Made by a program: the position numbers and the translations under genes. A stretch of DNA of 15,645 bases from positions 1 through 15,645 of the forward strand of contig JBGTIS010000249.1 of the NCBI GenBank assembly GCA_041745535.1. The letters run 5' to 3'. Of the stretch, positions 7,885 through 15,536 are shown one piece after another; position 1 is the first letter of the stretch, and each line of letters starts with the position of its first letter. A model generated the notes under the pieces. It worked only from the letters and a program-made list of their open reading frames with translations, was not told where the DNA came from and searched no databases. This DNA comes from JBGTIS01 sp041745535. Its GTDB lineage: Bacteria; Bacteroidota; Bacteroidia; Cytophagales; Cyclobacteriaceae.

Positions 7885-7972
7885 GGTTAAAGTGATAAAA
7901 TTTAGTATAAATTAAAAAAATTATACATATTTCATAAATATTAAGGATATTATAGCCTTAAAATAAGAATAA
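7885..7972. promoter_or_regulatory. Divergent promoter region with two short inverted repeats
   Basis: This 88-base AT-rich gap must contain the start signals for the GH105-type gene (minus) and the haem lipoprotein gene (plus). Two inverted repeats are visible: GTATAA (7905-7910) with TTATAC (7921-7926), and TTAAGG (7941-7946) with CCTTAA (7956-7961). Either could be an operator. I could not place a convincing TAnnTTTG-type -7 element. Confidence 0.4.
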
Positions 7973-10900
7973 ATGCGGTACTGCCTTCCCCAACAGTTTT
8001 TCTACTTTTTTGGGTTGTCATTTGGGATGATAGCCCTGATCGTAAGTTGTAACCCTAAGCCGGAATCACTCCCTGGTCAGTTAAGTGAACAGGCGCTCTC
8101 CACTTTTGAGCTGGCTCCGGGATTCAGGATTGAGTTGGTGGCCAGCGAACCGCTGGTGGCGGATCCGGTAGCCATGGAGATAGATGAAAACGGGCAGATG
8201 TATGTGGTAGAAATGCACGGCTATCCGCTTGATAAAAGCGGTACGGGAAAAATAAAGCTCCTTTCCGATACCGATGGCGATGGACGAATGGATAAAAGTA
8301 CGGTATTTGCCGAAGGCCTCATTCTGCCCACTGGCATTATGCGCTGGAAACAGGGCGTGCTGGTAACCGACACACCGGATGTCCTTTACCTGGAAGATAC
8401 TACCGGAGACGGTGAGGCCGACATCCGGGAAGTGGTACTGACAGGATTCGCGTTGTCTAATCCACAGCATAACCTCAACCATCCACTTCTCGGACTGGAC
8501 AATTGGATATACCTGGCACACGAGGGCGCTGTGGCAACCAAAACGTATCAGAAAGAATTTGGTGACCCTGGAAAGGCTATTTCCTACCCCAATCTGCCGG
8601 ATGCTCCCCACCTACCCCAAAACGCCAATGGTCGCAGCGTTCGCTTTCAGCCTGAAAACCATGCCCTGGAAATGCTTTCCAGTAAAAGTCAGTTTGGGCA
8701 AACTTTCGATGCCTGGGGAAATTATTTTGTTGTAACCAATGCCAATCATGTCCTGCAGGAAGTAATAGCCGCTGCCTATCTCAACCGCAATCCTGATTTG
8801 CTGGTATCCGATGCCACGCAATCTATTTCGGATCATGGTAACGCGGCGGAAGTGTTTCCCATTACAAAAAACCCTGAAAATCAACTTCTTACCGATGTGG
8901 GTGTGATTACTTCGGCGTGTGGTATCACGGCTTATTTGGGTGGTGCCTTTCCGGAAGACTATAACGCGAACGTGGTGTTTGTGGCGGAACCTGTGAGTAA
9001 CCTGGTGCATGCAGACCGGCTAAAACCACAAGGCGCCAGCTTTACCGCCAGCCGCATGCTCGAAAACAAGGAGTTTCTGGCTTCTACCGATGCCTGGTTT
9101 CGTCCTGTAAATATGTATATAGGTCCCGATGGTGCCCTGTATTTGGTTGACTATTACCGACAGATTATTGAACATCCAGAATGGATGGCGGAAGAGGTGG
9201 TGAAGTCAGGTGCCCTTTACCATGGTACCGACCAGGGGCGTATTTATCGGATCAGTGCCTCAGCGGCTGGGCCTGCCACCTGGACATCCGGATTGACATT
9301 GGGCAATGCCACCAATGAGCAACTGGTAGAGAAACTGGCAGACCAGAATATATGGTGGCGCCGAAACGCGCAGCGTTTGCTGATCGACAGGAACGATGCG
9401 TATGCCATTCCTGCCTTGCTTGAAATGGCTGAAAACGGAGATTCTCCCTATGGCAGGTTACATGCCTTATGGACTTTGGAGGGCATGCGGCAGTTACCAG
9501 CGGCATTAATTACAAAAGCTTTGCGGGATCAGGAGGCTGGTGTCCGGAAAAACGCGGTTAAGCTGGCGGAACGCCATTTAAATAATTCCCCATACCTGAC
9601 CACCGTACTGCTAACCCTGCAGGGAGATCCCGACCCTTTGGTGCGGTACCAGTTACTTTGCACCCTGGGTTTTGTAGACACACCTGAAGCGGACCAGGTT
9701 AGGCAAGCCCTTCTATTTGAAGATATCAATGACCCGTGGGTACAGGTTGCCGCGCTAAGTGCCCCTTCATCGCAAAACGCGAAGTTACTGGAAGCGGTTC
9801 TATCAAAATTTAAGACTGATAATCCTGCCTATGCCTCACTGGTGCAGCGGTTAAGTGCCATGGCTGGTGCCAACCAGGACCCGAAAGTGATTCAGCAACT
9901 TCTTCAAAAAGCTACCGCGCCGGACTCGGAGAAACGCAGTGCCTGGCAGGCACCGGTTCTGGAAGGATTAGCCAGGGGACTTCAAAGTAGAAAATCGATG
10001 CCTTTGGAATTGGAAATGGAACAAAGTTTACTGATGCGAACCAGTTTATCGCACCCTTCCGTCCCGGTTCGGAATGGCGCGCTGCGATTATTGCGGGTAA
10101 TCGGACTTCCCGAAGGGTCGCGAATCAGCCAGGCCAGAGAAAAAGCCAGGCAAATGGCGGCTGATGGAAATCTACCTGAAGCACAAAGAGCAACCGCGAT
10201 TGATTTTCTTGCCCTGGATAATCCTGAACCCTACTCCGCTTTCTTAACGGGGTTAATTACACCCAGCGAACCACTATCTGTTCAACTGGCTGCCCTACAC
10301 GCGATGGATGCCATCCCAGACCAAACGGTAACGCGATTTGTGCTGAAGCATTGGTCCACGCTGACCCCGGAAATACGTGACGCTGCTTTGAATACTTTTA
10401 TGCAGGACACAGCACGAATCCGCCTGCTGCTGAACGCGGTGGAAGCAGGTACCATTCAGCAGGCTAACATTGGCTGGCCACGCAGTGTGAGGCTGATGGC
10501 GCAACCCAATGAGCAGCTTCGGAACAAAGCGCGGGTGTTGCTAACCAGGAAAAATGATAAACGCAAAGATGTGATCCCGCAATATCAAAGCGCGTTGGAA
10601 CTGGAGGGAAACCAGGAAAAGGGTAAGCTTGTGTACCAGGCCCATTGCGCTACCTGTCATCAGAAAAGAGGGACAATGGGAGTTGCCTTTGGTCCGGACC
10701 TAGGGACGGTGCACAACTGGCCGCCGGCAGGTATTATGACGCATATTTTAGATCCGAATCAGTCTATATCAGATGGGTATGATCTGTGGGATGTGGTATT
10801 GACTAATGGAGCAACGGTACAGGGAATCATTTCCACGGAAACCCCCAATGCCCTTACCCTGCGTAATGTAGGTGGGCAGGAAGCTACCATCGCCCGGCAG

Positions 10901-11014
10901 GATATTAAATCTATTAAAGCGCTTGGCATGTCAGCCATGCCCGCCGGATTGGAAAATCAAATTGATAAGCAGGATATGGCCGACCTGCTGGCATTCCTCA
11001 AACAGGTGGAATAA
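7973..11014 (+). CDS. Lipoprotein with beta-propeller dehydrogenase-like domain, HEAT-like repeats and C-terminal cytochrome c (PVC-type haem-binding family)
   Basis: The 1013-residue product begins with a hydrophobic leader and a lipobox ALIVSC, so C26 should be lipidated. Residues about 42-430 resemble the membrane-bound dehydrogenase/sorbosone-dehydrogenase-like propeller of the Pirellula/Verrucomicrobium family (FELAPGFRIELVASEPLVADP, GMYVVE-like blades, GPDGALYLVDYY, GRIYRIS). Two calcium-loop-like segments, DTDGDGRMD (99-107) and DTTGDGEAD (142-150), lie in it. Residues about 440-870 are helical HEAT-like repeats. The C-terminus holds one c-type haem motif, CATCH (C892, C895, H896), followed by the family pattern FGPDLG and MPAG, which may give the axial methionine. 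It probably oxidises a sugar or related alcohol and passes electrons to the haem, on the outer face of the inner membrane or in the outer membrane; the substrate is not known. The ceramidase-like gene follows after 60 bases. Confidence 0.88.
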   Translation: MRYCLPQQFFYFFGLSFGMIALIVSCNPKPESLPGQLSEQALSTFELAPGFRIELVASEPLVADPVAMEIDENGQMYVVEMHGYPLDKSGTGKIKLLSDTDGDGRMDKSTVFAEGLILPTGIMRWKQGVLVTDTPDVLYLEDTTGDGEADIREVVLTGFALSNPQHNLNHPLLGLDNWIYLAHEGAVATKTYQKEFGDPGKAISYPNLPDAPHLPQNANGRSVRFQPENHALEMLSSKSQFGQTFDAWGNYFVVTNANHVLQEVIAAAYLNRNPDLLVSDATQSISDHGNAAEVFPITKNPENQLLTDVGVITSACGITAYLGGAFPEDYNANVVFVAEPVSNLVHADRLKPQGASFTASRMLENKEFLASTDAWFRPVNMYIGPDGALYLVDYYRQIIEHPEWMAEEVVKSGALYHGTDQGRIYRISASAAGPATWTSGLTLGNATNEQLVEKLADQNIWWRRNAQRLLIDRNDAYAIPALLEMAENGDSPYGRLHALWTLEGMRQLPAALITKALRDQEAGVRKNAVKLAERHLNNSPYLTTVLLTLQGDPDPLVRYQLLCTLGFVDTPEADQVRQALLFEDINDPWVQVAALSAPSSQNAKLLEAVLSKFKTDNPAYASLVQRLSAMAGANQDPKVIQQLLQKATAPDSEKRSAWQAPVLEGLARGLQSRKSMPLELEMEQSLLMRTSLSHPSVPVRNGALRLLRVIGLPEGSRISQAREKARQMAADGNLPEAQRATAIDFLALDNPEPYSAFLTGLITPSEPLSVQLAALHAMDAIPDQTVTRFVLKHWSTLTPEIRDAALNTFMQDTARIRLLLNAVEAGTIQQANIGWPRSVRLMAQPNEQLRNKARVLLTRKNDKRKDVIPQYQSALELEGNQEKGKLVYQAHCATCHQKRGTMGVAFGPDLGTVHNWPPAGIMTHILDPNQSISDGYDLWDVVLTNGATVQGIISTETPNALTLRNVGGQEATIARQDIKSIKALGMSAMPAGLENQIDKQDMADLLAFLKQVE

Positions 11015-11074
11015 TATGCCTGAATTTCCGGTAGGATACCATAAAATTTTCAGGTTACGCATAATATTAAAGCT

Positions 11075-12439
11075 ATGAACTCAAAAAGTGTCCTTTCTGG
11101 TACTTCTTTTCCTTTTTACTGTATTAGAATTAGGAAAGCTGCTTCTATATTCATTTTTCTTTTCCTGTGCTCCCTGTTGCTGCCTAATCCGGGAGCAGCA
11201 CAAAGTTTTCGAGCGGCGGTGGTGAAGGTGGATATCACTCCTGAGGATTCCCAAAATTTGCTGGGCTATGGTGCCCGAAAATCCACAGGTGTACATGACC
11301 GCATCTTTCATCGGATTGTTGTGCTGGATGACGGCACTACCCAGTTTTTCCTGGTTTCATCCGATATTTGCCTGATATCCCCGTCGGAGTATGATAAGGT
11401 GGCGGCAAAGCTAAAGACCCAGTATGGCATTGACCCTGTCAATTTTTGGTGGACGGTAACCCATACGCACTCAGCGCCGGAGGTAGGTACTCCTGGTTTG
11501 GGTGCCGTTTTTCTTGGCGAACGGTATCAGCACGAAGTGGATGCGGAATATACAGCATTGGTGGAACAGAAACTGATGGATGGCATTCAGCAGGCCCGTC
11601 AGAATCTTGCGCCGGCACAACTGGGCGTTGGTTGGGGATTTTCACAGGCCAATATCAACCGGCGTGCTGTGGATGTGGATGGCAAAGCCTCTTTGGGTCT
11701 GAATCCGGACGGACCGGTTGATCGCAGGATCGGTCTGTTGCGCATTGACAGGCATGACGGAAGTCCGCTGGCCCTGATTGCCAACTATCCCATTCATGGT
11801 ACTGTGTTAGGCGGTGAAAACCTGGAAATTAGTGGTGATGCTCCCGGCATTGTGTCTGCGTATGTGGAAGAGAAAATTGGCGCGGCCGTACTCTTTATCA
11901 ATGGCGCGGCCGGTAATCTGGCACCGATTTACAGCGTATATCCAAATCCTAAAGCTGGACATCTCAGTCAGTTCCGGGTGCTGTTGGGTGATAAAATTCT
12001 GGAAGCCAATAAAAAAATCACATCCACCACCGATACGGTAAAGCTATTTACAGGCGCTCTGATAGTGGAAACTCCCAGAAAAGACCAACTGGGCTGGTCG
12101 GCAGATTTAGAAAAGTATTCCAATAGTACCTCTGCCGGCCTGCCTATGGTTAAAATTCCCATACGATTCTTAAAAATCAATGAAGATATAGCCATTTGGG
12201 GGGCGCCGCTGGAATTATTTTGCGAAATTTCCAATGAGATTCGTGAACAATCTCCCTTTCCTTATACCTTCTATTTCGGGTACAACAACGGATGGCTTGG
12301 TTACCTGCCTACCGCCGACGCCTGGAAACATGGTGGCTACGAAGTAGAAACCGTTTGTCCCTATACACCATCAGCCGCAAAAGATCTTGCTGAATCGGTT
12401 TCGGGATATCTTCATGGTGAAATGCTGGGCAAACACTAA
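11075..12439 (+). CDS. Secreted neutral-ceramidase-like hydrolase lacking the usual serine
   Basis: This 454-residue protein matches the N-terminal domain of neutral/alkaline non-lysosomal ceramidases. It has a long leader with a hydrophobic stretch (IFIFLFLCSLLL) and a likely cleavage after GAAQ at residue 43. Family blocks include KVDITP (51-56), THTHSAP (129-135, zinc ligands), NYPIHGTVLG (237-245, H241), ISGDAPG (252-258), GAPLELF (E as probable ligand) and YLPTADAWKHGGYEVE. The ceramidase motif GDVSPN, whose serine is catalytic, aligns by eye with GNLAPI (280-285), so alanine 283 replaces serine. The C-terminal immunoglobulin-like domain of true ceramidases is absent. Such short homologues are common in Bacteroidota and often sit in polysaccharide or glycolipid gene clusters. 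I would call it a zinc-dependent amidase/esterase-like protein of unknown substrate rather than a ceramidase. It is likely co-transcribed with the haem lipoprotein. Confidence 0.85.
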   Translation: MNSKSVLSGTSFPFYCIRIRKAASIFIFLFLCSLLLPNPGAAQSFRAAVVKVDITPEDSQNLLGYGARKSTGVHDRIFHRIVVLDDGTTQFFLVSSDICLISPSEYDKVAAKLKTQYGIDPVNFWWTVTHTHSAPEVGTPGLGAVFLGERYQHEVDAEYTALVEQKLMDGIQQARQNLAPAQLGVGWGFSQANINRRAVDVDGKASLGLNPDGPVDRRIGLLRIDRHDGSPLALIANYPIHGTVLGGENLEISGDAPGIVSAYVEEKIGAAVLFINGAAGNLAPIYSVYPNPKAGHLSQFRVLLGDKILEANKKITSTTDTVKLFTGALIVETPRKDQLGWSADLEKYSNSTSAGLPMVKIPIRFLKINEDIAIWGAPLELFCEISNEIREQSPFPYTFYFGYNNGWLGYLPTADAWKHGGYEVETVCPYTPSAAKDLAESVSGYLHGEMLGKH

Positions 12440-12513
12440 TGCTGATTCCGTGTTATATTGTGACTTTTTCACCATTATTAATGCCGTATCAATAAAATTA
12501 AAAAACAAAAACT

Positions 12514-13434
12514 ATGACAACCAGGAAATTTTTAAATCGGATTGTATGCATTCCCCTTTATACTTTAATTTTCTTTTTGATATGTTTTGGTACACCGACT
12601 ATGGCGCAAAATCATGGAAAATTAGAAATCCAAAAAATAGAGCAGATACTGGGAATGAAAGGCACAGAAAAGAACGGAGAGTATAAAGTGACTGTCGCGC
12701 AAAATGACCTGAACGTGAAGGTGGATGGCTTCGAAATTATTCCACCCATGGGCATGGGCAGCTGGGCGGCTTTTACCCCGACCCGGGATGGCGCTATGGT
12801 AATGGGCGATATTGTGCTGAAGGGGGAAGAACTGGGACCTGTACAAAAGGTGGTAATTGCGCAGGGAATGACCGTTACGGGCCTGCACAACCATTTTGTC
12901 AGAGAAAATCCTTCGGTCATGTATATGCACATTGGCGGAATGGGATCAGCGGAAAAGCTGGCACAGGGTGTAAAAGCCATTTTTGATAAAGTAAAGGAAT
13001 TACGAGGGCAAGATCCGGGCAGCGCGCAGGTAGCTTCTGTAAATAATACGTTGGACACGAAACAGATTACAACCATCCTGGGAACGGAAGGAGAAATGAA
13101 CCATGGCGTATACAAAGTCACAATCGGCAGGCCCGATGTAGCACTCATGGATCATGGACATGCGGTGAGCACATTTATGGGGTTCAATACCTGGGCCGCC
13201 TGGCAGGGCACACCTGAGAAAGCAGCGGTAGCGGGCGACTTTACCATGTTGGAAAATGAAGTAGAATCAGTAATCAAAACTTTGATAGAAAATGATATTG
13301 AAGTAGTAGCCGTACACAACCACATGGTACAGGAGGAACCAAGGATTTTCTTTTTGCACTACTGGGGAGTAGGTTCGGCCGAAAAATTGGCACAAGGATT
13401 AAAGGCTGCCCTGGAACAAACAGGAGGAAAATAA
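12514..13434 (+). CDS. DUF1259 (LppY/LpqO-like) secreted protein with two tandem domains
   Basis: The 306-residue protein has a signal peptide ending ...TPTMA (about residue 31). Two copies of the same roughly 125-residue domain follow, at about 38-160 and 181-302. Matching blocks are QILGMKGTEKNGEYKVT versus TILGTEGEMNHGVYKVT, LHNHFVRENPSVMYMHIG versus VHNHMVQEEPRIFFLHYWG, and GSAEKLAQGVKA versus GSAEKLAQGLKA. Each copy keeps the HNH triplet (125-127 and 268-270) and a later histidine (H139, H282), which could form a metal site. Function is unknown; the family was named from mycobacterial lipoproteins LppY/LpqO. It lies 74 bases after the ceramidase-like gene, and two genes before the ChrA-type transporter. 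An overlapping frame beginning at 12387 is not supported. Confidence 0.88.
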   Translation: MTTRKFLNRIVCIPLYTLIFFLICFGTPTMAQNHGKLEIQKIEQILGMKGTEKNGEYKVTVAQNDLNVKVDGFEIIPPMGMGSWAAFTPTRDGAMVMGDIVLKGEELGPVQKVVIAQGMTVTGLHNHFVRENPSVMYMHIGGMGSAEKLAQGVKAIFDKVKELRGQDPGSAQVASVNNTLDTKQITTILGTEGEMNHGVYKVTIGRPDVALMDHGHAVSTFMGFNTWAAWQGTPEKAAVAGDFTMLENEVESVIKTLIENDIEVVAVHNHMVQEEPRIFFLHYWGVGSAEKLAQGLKAALEQTGGK

Positions 13435-13484
13435 ATTGTATCTGCCAGACTAAATCAGGTCAATTTACGCAAATAAAATTATTT

Positions 13485-13796
13485 GTGAAAAACATGCATA
13501 AAGCCCAAAATATACAACAGGTTATGGGTTATAGTATCGCGATATTTTGTATCCTTTTGTTTCTTGGTGCCTCAACTGTTAAAGAATCAGAACATTCCCG
13601 ATTAGCAGCATCTATAATGCTTCCCGAAGTACATGGAAGAGTAGATTCCAGGCACTATGAGCTTGTTGAGCAGGTGCCCACCCGACCGGGTGCCCGAACC
13701 TGCCTGTATATTCCTGAATCAAATCAACTGCTATTGGCTGTTCCTGCTTTGGGGCAGGCTGCAGCTGAGTTACGCATTTACAGGGGGCTAAAATAA
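13485..13796 (+). pseudogene. Small ORF: probable internally deleted YncE-like beta-propeller gene
   Basis: The 103-codon frame starts with a short hydrophobic leader (GYSIAIFCILLFLGAS) and then IMLPEVHGRVD, which resembles the opening strand of secreted YncE/YVTN-type propellers (typically L-P-G-V-x-G-R-x-D-H). It passes directly into YELVEQVPTRPGARTCLYIPESNQLLLAVPA...AAELRIYRG, which resembles the closing blade of the same kind of protein. The central blades, some 200 residues, are missing, and the join at about residue 54-55 is in frame. I therefore call it a deletion derivative rather than an intact gene; a genuine small exported protein is the alternative. The start is GTG at 13485 or ATG at 13494. 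The gaps to its neighbours are 50 and 52 bases, consistent with former membership of the DUF1259-ChrA unit. Confidence 0.6.
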
Positions 13797-13848
13797 ACCA
13801 AGGGAATATGCAAAATATATTTAAATTCATCCTTTATCATACGATTAT

Positions 13849-15198
13849 ATGGTTGACTTCAAAGAAGCCTTAAAGGTGTGGGTTAAAGTGGCAGTCTACA
13901 GCTTTGGCGGCCCAGCCGGCCAAATTGCTGTGATGCATAAACTGCTGGTGGAAGAAAAAAAATGGATCAGTGAAAACCGTTTTCTGCATGCCCTGAATTA
14001 TTGCATGTTGCTGCCCGGGCCTGAGGCGCAACAGCTGGCCATTTACATCGGCTGGCTGTTGCATAAAACCAAAGGAGGATTGGTAGCAGGCAGTTTGTTT
14101 GTGCTTCCCGGATTTTTGTCTATCCTGTTGCTCAGCATCCTATATGCCCTGTTCAGTGACATCACCTTTGTGCAAGGCCTCTTTTTTGGTATTAAACCAG
14201 CCGTGTTGGCCATTGTGATTGGAGCTGTAATAAAGATTGGTAAACGTGCTTTGAAAAATGAGATTATGGTGCTGATCGCGGTAGCAGCTTTCATTGCCAT
14301 ATTCTTCTTTCAGGTGGCTTTTCCACTTATCGTACTGGCAGCAGGATTAACTGGGTTTATTGGTGGCCGGGTTTGGGAGAAAAAATTCTATGTTATCAAG
14401 GGACATAAACTTCCGGCAGGGGAGGAACCTGCCTTTATTGATAGTCAGATCAATCCGAAAAAACCATCCGTTAAAAGTACGATCCAAATAATTGCCACCT
14501 ATCTGATACTTTGGTTTTTGCCTGTGTTGCTTATTTTTCTTTTCCTTGGTGACGACAATATTTTCTTTTCAGAAGCAATTTTCTTCAGCAAAACAGCGGT
14601 GGTAACTTTTGGCGGAGCCTATGCGGTGTTGGCTTATATTGCCCAAAAGGCGGTAGAAGCCTATGGCTGGCTCAAACCTGGTGAAATGCTGGATGGATTG
14701 GGTATGGCGGAAACCACACCGGGCCCGCTGATACAGGTGGTGCAATTTGTGGGTTTTATGGGTGCCTTCCGTTTTCCGGGTAATTCAGATCCCCTCACTG
14801 CTGCCATATTAGCATCCGTACTGGTAACCTGGGTAACTTTTATTCCCTGTTTCCTTTTTATTTTTGCCGGAGCTCCCTACATAGAGTACCTCAGGGGCAA
14901 TAAAAATCTGAATACCATTCTCTCAGGCATTACCGCGGCCGTGGTAGGCGTTATTTTAAACCTTGGGGTGTGGTTCGCGCTCAGAACGCTTTTTCACCAG
15001 ATCAGTGATAAGGAGGTACTGGGCATTACCCTGCAAATACCACATTGGAATACGCTTAATCTACCAGCACTGATCATCACCATGGTGGCTTTTTTCTGCT
15101 ATTTCTGGCTCAAACTGGATATGCTTAAAACCATACTGGTATGTGTGCTGCTGGGTTTGGGATATTATCTGCTTCTTAACCCAACTGTTGCTTCTTAA
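13849..15198 (+). CDS. chrA: ChrA-type chromate/anion transporter (CHR family, two-domain)
   Basis: The 449-residue integral membrane protein contains two homologous CHR domains with inverted-repeat character. The first carries SFGGPAGQIAVMH (18-30) and MLLPGPEAQQLAIYIGW (53-69). The second carries TFGGAYAVLAYIAQ (253-266) and ETTPGPLIQVVQFVGF (288-303). Many hydrophobic segments surround them, and a charged linker runs at about 175-212. This is the long-chain form of the family, whose studied members export chromate, probably in exchange with sulfate-like anions. No chrB or other chromate-resistance gene is next to it, so the physiological anion here may differ. It is the last gene of the plus-strand block and follows the propeller remnant by 52 bases. 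ATG at 13849 is the first plausible start, as the FGG motif must lie about 20 residues in. Confidence 0.9.
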   Translation: MVDFKEALKVWVKVAVYSFGGPAGQIAVMHKLLVEEKKWISENRFLHALNYCMLLPGPEAQQLAIYIGWLLHKTKGGLVAGSLFVLPGFLSILLLSILYALFSDITFVQGLFFGIKPAVLAIVIGAVIKIGKRALKNEIMVLIAVAAFIAIFFFQVAFPLIVLAAGLTGFIGGRVWEKKFYVIKGHKLPAGEEPAFIDSQINPKKPSVKSTIQIIATYLILWFLPVLLIFLFLGDDNIFFSEAIFFSKTAVVTFGGAYAVLAYIAQKAVEAYGWLKPGEMLDGLGMAETTPGPLIQVVQFVGFMGAFRFPGNSDPLTAAILASVLVTWVTFIPCFLFIFAGAPYIEYLRGNKNLNTILSGITAAVVGVILNLGVWFALRTLFHQISDKEVLGITLQIPHWNTLNLPALIITMVAFFCYFWLKLDMLKTILVCVLLGLGYYLLLNPTVAS

Positions 15199-15246
15199 CT
15201 TATATTCGTGATTATTACCACGCATTAATAAATCTAAATACATTGA

Positions 15247-15425
15247 TTGTGTAATGAAATCATAACGCCTTATTTAATGTTCAATGCTCAACGCTCAATT
15301 ACACCGCGAACCATGTTTATGGAATTGAGCATTGAATATTGAAATTGATGAATTTTAACATTAAGCCGCGTTAGGCTCCATTCGCTTCTGCGATCCGATT
15401 GAAAAAGATACGCGATAGGATAAGG
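15247..15425 (-). repeat. Dispersed repeat, copy B (hairpin plus regulator-tail sequence)
   Basis: This copy has the same order of parts as copy A: GTGTAATGAAATCATAAC, the CTCAAYG-unit arm (about 15275-15300), a loop with GAACCATGTTTATGG, the AATTGAGCATTGAATATTGA arm, and then, on the minus strand, ILSRIFFNRIAEANGA followed by TAA. There is no regulator gene attached, so the coding-like half is a stranded fragment. Relative to copy A it has short insertions or deletions in the outer arm and between the hairpin and the tail. Confidence 0.85.
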
Positions 15426-15502
15426 GTATATGGTCACATTTTTCTAGGTAGGATATTTTGACAATAAAATTACCTTTCATAAATTTTTTATTACGGAAAC
15501 AA

Positions 15503-15519
15503 ATCATAATTTTTATGAT
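15503..15519. promoter_or_regulatory. Perfect 7-bp inverted repeat just upstream of the last gene
   Basis: ATCATAA, a TTT spacer and TTATGAT form a perfect inverted repeat ending 17 bases before the ATG at 15537. It could be an operator or a leader hairpin; no partner regulator is identified. Confidence 0.35.
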
Positions 15520-15536
15520 CCTAACCAAAAAATCTT

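Larger units (their letters stand above)
15199..15536. other. Intergenic stretch: repeat copy B and upstream region of the last gene
   Basis: No gene is visible in these 338 bases. The first 48 bases follow the transporter stop and show no clear terminator. Repeat copy B fills 15247-15425, and the remaining AT-rich part should hold the promoter and 5' leader of the gene starting at 15537. A TACCTTTC at 15471 resembles the Bacteroidota -7 element TAnnTTTG but has no properly spaced partner. Confidence 0.65.

Noticed and set aside
8081..9010. Long minus-strand frames opposite the haem lipoprotein
   Set aside because: Antisense shadows of a gene with clear domains throughout.
12612..13148. 178-codon minus-strand frame opposite the DUF1259 gene
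   Set aside because: The plus-strand product shows a signal peptide and two matching domains; the antisense frame is proline/serine-rich noise.
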